From positions 1 to 12,303 of the forward strand of contig URRG01000028.1 of NCBI GenBank assembly GCA_900550095.1: a DNA stretch of 12,303 nt, read 5' to 3'. Numbering within the stretch: position 1 is the stretch's first letter; every line of letters starts with the position of its first letter. The notes beneath the pieces are model-generated. The model had not been told where the DNA came from, did no database searches, and worked only from the letters and a program-made list of their open reading frames with translations. The position numbers were made by a program, and so were the translations under genes. This DNA is from an uncultured Oscillospiraceae bacterium (GTDB taxonomy: Bacteria > Bacillota > Clostridia > Oscillospirales > Acutalibacteraceae). Below, piece by piece: positions 6,519-12,303 of this stretch.

Positions 6519-8594
6519 ATGACGAAGGTACAGATTCCCCGGGAATGCATGACGATCGTGCAAGGGAGAGTTTGCGCGCATAATGAGGCTTTGACCGTGG
6601 CGCCCAGCGAGGATTTGGTGCGTATCCGAATGGAAGGAGCGTCGGGAACATTTGCGGGAATCGATTGGAGCAGATACAGATACCTCGTCCTCGATATGCT
6701 TTCCGACATGGATGCAGAAACAAACCTTCATGTATATTTTGAAAAAGAACAACCAGATCCCGGCGAACAACGCAACTATTTGATGTATCAGATGATTCCC
6801 GGAAGACGGGTCCGTCTGGCTCTGGACTTAAACGCATTGCATTCGGAGGCCTACTTTTTGCTGACGCAGCCCGGTATGCTCAAGGGGATGGCGCACTGCA
6901 AGCCATGTGATATCTCAGAAATGCGGGCGGTTGAAATCGAAGTGCATTCGGGTTATAGCCGCCGGTTTTCTTCTGTCTCGCTGTTTGACGTGTTCCTGGC
7001 TGATTCTCTTCCGGAGATGAAGGTTTGCGGAGAACCGATGGTAGACGAATTGGGGCAGTGGCGTGACAAGGAATGGAAAAATAAAACGCACAGCATGGAG
7101 GAACTGCGTGAATATCTGCTGTCTGAGCGTCAAAAAGCGCGCGCCGCTTCCGGATATCCGGAGGGCTGGAGCCGCTATGGCGGATGGCTGAAGAAAAAAT
7201 TTGACGCCACGGGTTATTTTCACACGCATTTCGACGGGAACAGATGGTGGCTGGTGGATCCGGACGGCTTTGCATTTTTCAGCAACGGGATGTGCTATGG
7301 GTCGCGGATGGGCGTCTATGGGTTCACAGACCGTATGGAAAATCTTTTTTCCTGGCTTCCGGACGATGGAGATCCCGATTATCGGGACGCTTGGACAACA
7401 GCGGATAAAATTCCCGAATTTGCCAAGAGAAACGGTGTGGAAGCGGGAAAAAAACGCCGTATGTTCAATTTTGCACGCGCCAACATGATCCGCGTATTCG
7501 GTCCTGAGCAGTGGTGGGACGCGTGGACGGAAATCCAGGCCGCGCGCCTGAAAAGCTGGGGATTCAATACCATCGGCGTGGGCGTTAACAATTACGAGGA
7601 TGAGCATGTGGAAAAATTCCTGCGCAAGGCGGAAATTCCCTTTGTGCTGACACTGAAGAATTTCCCTTTGACCAAAGACTGTATCTACCGGGATTTTCCG
7701 GATGTTTTCTCACAGGAATACCGCGACGGCTGCGCCCGCTTCGCGGAACAGCTGCTTCCCTATGCCGATTCCCCCTATCTAATCGGATATTTCATCACCA
7801 ATGAACCGGAATGGCGGTTCCAGGCGGATGTAAATCCGGCGGAACGTGTTTTTGCAAGCAGTAAGCCCTTGGCCAGCAAAGATGCGCTGATTTCTGTGCT
7901 GCATAAGAAATATGGAAGTATCACACGACTCAACCAAGCTTGGAACACTCATTTTGCATCATTTGACGATATGAAGCAGCCCTTTGATCATGCAGACATT
8001 TTCAGCGAACAAGCTGCCTCCGATTTTGTCGCTTTGCGGGAGATCCTTTTGCGGGAATATTCCCGGGTCCCGGATGAAGCCCTCAAGCGGGCAGCTCCGC
8101 ATCATATGGATCTTGGAATGCGGTATAACCATATCAGCAGCAATGAAATTGCCGGAAGTGAATTTTTCAATTTGGTTTCATTCAACTGTTATTTCCCTTC
8201 TCCTGCACAAAGTCTTGAAATTGTGCGCAGTGAGATCGACAAGCCCTGTGTGATAGGCGAATGGCATATTGGAGGCGGAGACGGGGGTCTTCTAAGCTGC
8301 GGGCTCCTGGCCAGTGCAACACAGGAGGAAAGAGGCCGCGCCTGCGAGTATTATATGCAGCAGGCCATGTCTGCCAGAAATTGTGTCGGGCTGCACTATT
8401 TTGAGATGAACGACCAGCCGCTGCTCGGACGGTTCGATGGGGAATGTATGCAGCACGGCGTGGTCGATGTATGCTGCAGACCGTATGATGAGCTTATCTC
8501 CCATTTCCGTTCGGCAGCCGAAAGCATGTATGCGATTGTTTCCGGAGAAGCATCCCCCTCTGCCGCCCCCGCAACTGTCTACCGGCCCAAATGA
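6519..8594 (+). CDS. Clan GH-A glycoside hydrolase (GH42/GH50-like), cytoplasmic
   Basis: This 691-residue enzyme begins at ATG 6519 with AGGAGG 7 bases upstream. There is no signal peptide, so it should act inside the cell on imported sugars. Residues about 1-165 look like a beta-rich accessory domain (for example GTFAGIDWSRYRYLVLDML). A (beta/alpha)8 barrel follows from about 215, opening with HFDGNRWWLVDPDGFAFFSN. LIGYFITNEPEW gives Glu429 as the likely acid/base in the clan GH-A Asn-Glu-Pro motif, and CVIGEWHIGG gives Glu581 as the likely nucleophile. Between them, LHKKYGSITRLNQAWNTHF (461-479) is an insertion typical of GH42 and related beta-galactosidases; the FFSNG and GFTDRMENLFSWLP segments recall agarase-like GH50 proteins. 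The family and the sugar bond cut are not certain. It is the first gene after the divergent promoter region, followed by the sugar transporter, and likely processes what the transporter brings in. Confidence 0.85.
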   Translation: MTKVQIPRECMTIVQGRVCAHNEALTVAPSEDLVRIRMEGASGTFAGIDWSRYRYLVLDMLSDMDAETNLHVYFEKEQPDPGEQRNYLMYQMIPGRRVRLALDLNALHSEAYFLLTQPGMLKGMAHCKPCDISEMRAVEIEVHSGYSRRFSSVSLFDVFLADSLPEMKVCGEPMVDELGQWRDKEWKNKTHSMEELREYLLSERQKARAASGYPEGWSRYGGWLKKKFDATGYFHTHFDGNRWWLVDPDGFAFFSNGMCYGSRMGVYGFTDRMENLFSWLPDDGDPDYRDAWTTADKIPEFAKRNGVEAGKKRRMFNFARANMIRVFGPEQWWDAWTEIQAARLKSWGFNTIGVGVNNYEDEHVEKFLRKAEIPFVLTLKNFPLTKDCIYRDFPDVFSQEYRDGCARFAEQLLPYADSPYLIGYFITNEPEWRFQADVNPAERVFASSKPLASKDALISVLHKKYGSITRLNQAWNTHFASFDDMKQPFDHADIFSEQAASDFVALREILLREYSRVPDEALKRAAPHHMDLGMRYNHISSNEIAGSEFFNLVSFNCYFPSPAQSLEIVRSEIDKPCVIGEWHIGGGDGGLLSCGLLASATQEERGRACEYYMQQAMSARNCVGLHYFEMNDQPLLGRFDGECMQHGVVDVCCRPYDELISHFRSAAESMYAIVSGEASPSAAPATVYRPK

Positions 8595-8659
8595 GAAAAG
8601 AGGGGGGATAAAACCAACAAAATAATTTTGAAAAGTTATGTCTTATATAGATAAAAATA

Positions 8660-8688
8660 TTGACAATTATTTTTAATTATATTATACT
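8660..8688 (+). promoter_or_regulatory. Strong sigma-A-type promoter of the ABC transporter operon
   Basis: TTGACA (8660-8665) and TATACT (8683-8688) are separated by 17 bases in very AT-rich DNA within the 168-base gap after the glycoside hydrolase gene. Transcription would start near 8695. No terminator is visible between the hydrolase stop and this promoter, so the transporter genes may also receive read-through. Confidence 0.8.
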
Positions 8689-8719
8689 GTGAATAGACAA
8701 CAGTTTATTTTTAATAATT

Positions 8720-8740
8720 CAAAATAAAATAGTTATTTTG
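8720..8740. promoter_or_regulatory. 8-bp inverted repeat in the transporter leader (candidate operator)
   Basis: CAAAATAA and TTATTTTG form a perfect inverted repeat around AATAG, downstream of the predicted transcription start and 6 bases before the AGGAGG site at 8747-8752. It could bind a repressor or form a weak leader hairpin near the ribosome binding site. It is AT-rich, which raises the odds of chance. Confidence 0.4.
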
Positions 8741-8762
8741 TGGTTTAGGAGGAGAAGGCCAT

Positions 8763-9719
8763 ATGAAATCCCCTGCTAAGAGCCCATCTATTGGGCACAT
8801 GTCTCCACAGAAAAAACACTTTCTTTACTTCAGAAGAGAATACATGCTGTATTTGCTGATGCTGCCGGGGCTTCTGTATTTTGTGGTTTTTAAGTATATC
8901 CCGATGTATGGGGTAACGATCGCCTTTCAGGATTATAATATTTTCAATCCGCAGGCTTCTCTTTGGGTAGGGTTCAAAAATTTTGAAACACTCTTTTCCC
9001 AGCCCGGTTTTCGTCAGGCGCTGTGGAACAATATTTCGATCAGTTTGCTCAAACTGATTCTTGGCTTCCCGTTTCCCATCATTCTTTCCCTGATGATCAA
9101 TGAGATAGCGAACCGGCGATTTAAAAAGGTGATCCAGACTTCCGTGATCTTACCGAATTTTGTGTCATGGGTCGTTATCAACGGGCTACTGTTCGCTCTC
9201 TTTTCCCCCAGCATGGGCGCCGTCAAAAGCGTGGCGGAGTTCTTCGGCTATACCGGTACCATTCCCAATCTTCTGACCAATAAGGATACATTCCAGGGCC
9301 TTATTGTTGTGACGCATATCTGGAAAAGTGCAGGCATGGGAACGATTGTATATCTTTCTGCTCTGATGGGGATCGATACGCAGCTTTATGAAGCCGCGGC
9401 GATCGATGGAGCAGGCCGCTGGAGACAGCTGTGGAGCATCACCATGCCATGCCTGCGGTCCACAATAATTGTGCTGCTCATGTTCCGCGTTGGGGAAGTC
9501 ATGTATGCGGGATTTGACCAAATATTTGCCATCACAAATTCGATCGTCAATCAGGTCGCGGACATTATCGACACCTATGTCTACCGTATGGGACTGCAGA
9601 ACAAGCAATTCTCACTGGCGACAGCGGCGGGGCTGTTCCAATCCGTCATAGGCCTGGCGCTTGTACTCGTTACCAACGCAATCGCCAGAAAAGTAGATCC
9701 GGACAGCAGCATGATCTGA
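8763..9719 (+). CDS. ABC sugar transporter permease, LplB/MalF-type
   Basis: This 318-residue inner-membrane protein has about six membrane segments, the first being YMLYLLMLPGLLYFVVF (27-43). The following FKYIPMYGVTIAFQDYNIFN is very characteristic of the LplB-type permeases of Firmicutes. The EAA loop that docks on the ATPase is YEAAAIDGAGRWRQLWSITM (209-228), followed by Pro229. It pairs with the downstream permease to form the channel of an importer for oligosaccharides. The ATG at 8763 is preceded by AGGAGG 10 bases away; an internal ATG at codon 13 has no comparable site. The N-terminal 20 residues are polar and cytoplasmic. Its stop codon overlaps the ribosome binding site of the next permease. 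Confidence 0.95.
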   Translation: MKSPAKSPSIGHMSPQKKHFLYFRREYMLYLLMLPGLLYFVVFKYIPMYGVTIAFQDYNIFNPQASLWVGFKNFETLFSQPGFRQALWNNISISLLKLILGFPFPIILSLMINEIANRRFKKVIQTSVILPNFVSWVVINGLLFALFSPSMGAVKSVAEFFGYTGTIPNLLTNKDTFQGLIVVTHIWKSAGMGTIVYLSALMGIDTQLYEAAAIDGAGRWRQLWSITMPCLRSTIIVLLMFRVGEVMYAGFDQIFAITNSIVNQVADIIDTYVYRMGLQNKQFSLATAAGLFQSVIGLALVLVTNAIARKVDPDSSMI

Positions 9720-9735
9720 AGGAGGGGCTGGAATT

Positions 9736-10614
9736 ATGAGAAAAACACTTGGGGAAAAAATAGGGCTTGCGATCAACGGCTTTCTCCTGCTTCTGCTCGC
9801 TTTTATTGCCATTTATCCTTTTTGGCATGTCTTGATGTATTCGCTGAGCAATTCCCAGGCGGCTTCCAGCGGAGGATTGTTTTTCTGGCCCAGAAACTTT
9901 GACCTGCTGGGATATAAACTGGTGCTTCAGCAGCCGCAGATTTACCGTGCCTATTGGAATACGATTGTCCGAACGGTTCTCAGCACCGCGCTGGGGCTTA
10001 TCCTCACGGCTGCTTTGGCCTATCCGCTTTCCCTTCCCCGTCTTAAAGGAGGCCGGTTCCTTTGTCTGGCTATTTTCTTTACGATGCTCTTCAACGGAGG
10101 GATGATCCCAACATATCTTCTCATCAATGATCTCGGCATGATCGATACCATGTGGGCGTTGGTGGTTCCCAATGCCATGAGCGCTTACAATCTTTTTATC
10201 ATGAGGAATTATTTCAAATCGATCCCGCAAAGTCTGGAAGAGTCGGCCCGGATAGATGGCGCGAATCCTGTCGTAATTTTGTTTCGGATTATTCTTCCGA
10301 TCTCCGCGCCCACTCTGGCCGCTGTGGGCATGTTCTACGGCGTAGCAAACTGGAACGCCTATCTGGACGGCGTCCTGTATATCAACAGCACGGATCTGCA
10401 GATTTTACAGGTTTATCTGCGCAATATTTTTGCTTCGGCAGGTTCAGGAGCCATCCTTTCAGGAACCTCCGGTGCAAGCGAGGCCAGCAAGGTAACAGAA
10501 GAAACATTGAAAATGGTAACCATCGCTGTTTCTGTCATCCCAGTCTTGATCGTCTATCCTTATTTGCAGAAGTATTATACCAAGGGAGTTACTGTGGGAG
10601 CTGTCAAAGGATAA
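9736..10614 (+). CDS. ABC sugar transporter permease, YtcP/AraQ-type
   Basis: This 292-residue inner-membrane protein is the second channel subunit. The first membrane segment spans about 12-35, followed by the YPFWHVLMYSLSN motif typical of MalG/YtcP permeases. The EAA loop is LEESARIDGANPVVILFRII (167-186) followed by LP. The region MLFNGGMIPTYLLINDLGMIDT (117-138) and the C-terminal YPYLQKYYTKGVTVGAVKG (274-292) are signatures of the YtcP branch. AAGGAGG overlaps the previous stop codon, 10 bases before the ATG; the gap of 16 bases shows co-transcription and probably coupled translation, as expected for a heterodimeric channel. No ATPase gene follows in the window. Confidence 0.95.
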   Translation: MRKTLGEKIGLAINGFLLLLLAFIAIYPFWHVLMYSLSNSQAASSGGLFFWPRNFDLLGYKLVLQQPQIYRAYWNTIVRTVLSTALGLILTAALAYPLSLPRLKGGRFLCLAIFFTMLFNGGMIPTYLLINDLGMIDTMWALVVPNAMSAYNLFIMRNYFKSIPQSLEESARIDGANPVVILFRIILPISAPTLAAVGMFYGVANWNAYLDGVLYINSTDLQILQVYLRNIFASAGSGAILSGTSGASEASKVTEETLKMVTIAVSVIPVLIVYPYLQKYYTKGVTVGAVKG

Positions 10615-10624
10615 AGGATAGTCC

Positions 10625-10663
10625 TCTGGATGTGGAGCATTCAGATTTTATTTAATTTTATTT
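10625..10663 (+). terminator. Terminator-like hairpin between permease and binding protein (possible attenuator)
   Basis: TCTGGATG (10625-10632) pairs with CATTCAGA (10638-10645) around a 5-base loop, eight pairs including one G-U, followed directly by a T-rich run broken by A bases to 10663. The stem is only moderately GC-rich, so it is likely leaky. It lies just before the ribosome binding site of the solute-binding protein and may tune its level or act as an RNA-processing or stability element. Confidence 0.5.
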
Positions 10664-10682
10664 GCAAAGGAGATCGACTGTT

Positions 10683-12227
10683 ATGAAAGCGTTGAAGAAA
10701 TGCATGTTCCTTCTGACGGCTGGGTTGATTTTGGCCTCCTCGGCAGGATGTTCTAAGCCGTCAAACACCCCGGCCTCCGGCGCTTCAGGAAATTCGGCGT
10801 CTCAGACGTCCGACGCCCCTGCGGAGCTGACCTGGCTTGTATCAGGCGACAATACGCCGCCTGATACCAACACCGTGCTGCAAAAGCTTTGTGAAGAAAC
10901 GAATACCAAGCTGTCTGTTACCTATGTAAGCGGAGCGGACGAAGCCTCCAAGCTGAACACGTTAATCGCCTCTAAGAGCCTTCCGGATATCTTTCAGGTA
11001 ACGACCATTTCAGACGCAGAACAGATACGGGACAACGGGATGGCTGCGGATCTCACCGAATACCTGAAAGAAGCGGAAAACATACAAAATGAACTCGGCG
11101 CTGTTTTAGGAGATTCTCCGGTCAACAAAGATGGAAAAATGTATTCTGTCTTTTCCGCCGCCAAACCCTACGCTCAGAACATGTGTATCCGTACCGACTG
11201 GCTCAAGGCTGTCAATAAGGAAATGCCGACGGACTTGGATTCCCTTTACGACGTATTGTATGCATTTACATATAACGATCCGGACGGCAACGGAGAAAAT
11301 GATACTATCGGCCTCGGCGCTTCCATCGTAGGAAACTGGAACAATTTTATCGACATCCTGGGGGCGTATGGAATCGCGGCTTCCAGCGGAGGACTTCGTC
11401 CCGTTGAATTGGAGGACGGCACTGTCACCACAGGATTGAAGCATGAAAACTTCCTTGATGCGGTTGCATATTTCAGAAAGCTGTATCAGGATGGATTGAT
11501 GGACCCCGATTTCGTCACCATCCCCGCGATGGACAGCTATGGAAAGCTGTGGAACGGAAAAGTCGGCGCCTTTGATTTCCAGTGTCCGGGACCAACCAAT
11601 AATTGGATGCCGAGCCGGTATGTGGAAGATCCTCCTCCTACCTTTGACTTTGCCGCTATCGCCGGGCCTGACGGTGCCGCCGCACAGGGAAAACAATACG
11701 TTTCCTATGTACCGGCGACGATGGTGAGCGCTCAATGCAAGGACGTAGCTGCCGCAGTTCGCGTATTGGATTACCTTATGTCCCCGGAAGGCAGCCTCTT
11801 GACCTATCTTGGTGTAGAAGGCGTACACTATAAGTGGGCCGATGAAGAAAATGGTAAATATGAAATGATCTCTCCCTATGACGACAGCACCACCAACCGG
11901 AACGACGGCGTTTATGTATATTCTGAGTTCCTGCTGCCCGAAAACACAGCGGAGCGCCGCCTGTTGAATGAGCAGACACGCGAAGGCGTGGCAATGGGAG
12001 ACGAAATGTCTACCATTGAATGGCCTTATATCTACACCTCTTTTGAAGCGGAAACCATGTATGGCTCTACACTGAAAAATATCGAAAAAGAAATTTTCTG
12101 CCAGCTGATCACAACAACGGGAGACGTACAGCAAGAATATGAAGCCGGGATCGCCCGATGGGAGGCAGAAGGAGGCTTGGAGTGGGAAGCCGGAGCCACG
12201 GAAGCATACAAGTCTCAGCAAAAATAA
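10683..12227 (+). CDS. ABC transporter extracellular solute-binding lipoprotein (LipO/YtcQ-like)
   Basis: This 514-residue protein begins at ATG 10683, where AAGGAG lies 10 bases upstream; the frame is open to a TTG at 10662, but that would overlap the ribosome binding site. The lipoprotein signal peptide is a Lys-rich start (MKALKKCM), a hydrophobic core (FLLTAGLILA) and the lipobox SAGC, with Cys23 as the lipidated residue. A flexible Ser/Ala/Thr/Pro-rich linker follows (about 24-45), then the binding domain starting AELTWLVSGDNT. DPDGNGENDTIGLG (199-212) is the Asp-rich loop common in the large family 1 sugar-binding lipoproteins linked to LplB/YtcP permeases. The protein would sit on the outer face of the membrane and deliver oligosaccharide to the two permeases. 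The remaining 76 bases of the window hold no supportable gene; their last bases (CGGCAGCCGGG) could be the first arm of a terminator cut by the edge. Confidence 0.94.
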   Translation: MKALKKCMFLLTAGLILASSAGCSKPSNTPASGASGNSASQTSDAPAELTWLVSGDNTPPDTNTVLQKLCEETNTKLSVTYVSGADEASKLNTLIASKSLPDIFQVTTISDAEQIRDNGMAADLTEYLKEAENIQNELGAVLGDSPVNKDGKMYSVFSAAKPYAQNMCIRTDWLKAVNKEMPTDLDSLYDVLYAFTYNDPDGNGENDTIGLGASIVGNWNNFIDILGAYGIAASSGGLRPVELEDGTVTTGLKHENFLDAVAYFRKLYQDGLMDPDFVTIPAMDSYGKLWNGKVGAFDFQCPGPTNNWMPSRYVEDPPPTFDFAAIAGPDGAAAQGKQYVSYVPATMVSAQCKDVAAAVRVLDYLMSPEGSLLTYLGVEGVHYKWADEENGKYEMISPYDDSTTNRNDGVYVYSEFLLPENTAERRLLNEQTREGVAMGDEMSTIEWPYIYTSFEAETMYGSTLKNIEKEIFCQLITTTGDVQQEYEAGIARWEAEGGLEWEAGATEAYKSQQK

Positions 12228-12303
12228 GCAGAAAAACAGAAAGGGATAAGGCGTACTGGTTATACATGCAGACAGCCCTCAACTATTGAAAACGGCAGCC
12301 GGG

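Noticed and set aside
11106..12221. A 371-codon open frame on the minus strand.
   Set aside because: It is antisense to the solute-binding protein gene, whose signal peptide and motifs are unmistakable; no ribosome binding site or family features.
12228..12303. ATG at 12268 and TTG near 12287 as starts of a further gene.
   Set aside because: The ATG frame stops after seven codons and the TTG has no ribosome binding site; the end of the window is too short to judge.

Overview
The window looks like a carbohydrate-use island of a low-to-mid GC Firmicute, most likely a gut Clostridia-type bacterium. This rests on strong AGGAGG ribosome binding sites, TTGACA/TATAAT promoters, AT-rich intergenic DNA between roughly 50% GC genes, an RpiR regulator, and an LplB/YtcP-type sugar ABC transporter with a large lipoprotein binding protein. 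No mobile element, CRISPR array, tRNA or rRNA gene was seen.

Layout. (1) 1-132 (+) is the C-terminal end of a VTC-domain protein cut by the window edge. It is followed 32 bases later by a cytoplasmic sugar isomerase of the L-fucose/L-arabinose isomerase clan (165-1592, GTG start). (2) 1593-1934 has no convincing gene, but its 3' half holds several good inverted repeats, including a long imperfect hairpin at 1809-1883; it may be a structured RNA or leader. (3) 1935-2435 (+) is a DJ-1/PfpI-family protein. (4) A leftward operon runs from 6272 down to 2549: a large class I mannose-6-phosphate-isomerase-like protein with an extra N-terminal domain, a ROK sugar kinase whose start overlaps it, and an RpiR/SIS regulator with its own promoter and a terminator at 2486-2532. 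(5) A rightward unit starts at a strong promoter at 6446-6473 with a clan GH-A glycoside hydrolase lacking a signal peptide. (6) A second strong promoter (8660-8688) drives two ABC permeases and a lipoprotein solute-binding protein, with a terminator-like hairpin between permease 2 and the binding protein. No ATPase is encoded, as is common for this transporter type, which often borrows a shared MsmK-like ATPase.

Working model (inference): the lipoprotein and the two permeases import a short oligosaccharide; the cytoplasmic GH-A enzyme cleaves it; the ROK kinase phosphorylates a released sugar; the PMI-like enzyme isomerises a sugar phosphate; and the RpiR protein senses a sugar phosphate through its SIS domain. 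Back-to-back promoters and several short palindromes in the 6273-6518 region are plausible operators. The isomerase and the DJ-1-like protein may be accessory. The substrate cannot be fixed from the sequence; mannose-containing or other hexose oligosaccharides are only a guess from the PMI and ROK pair.
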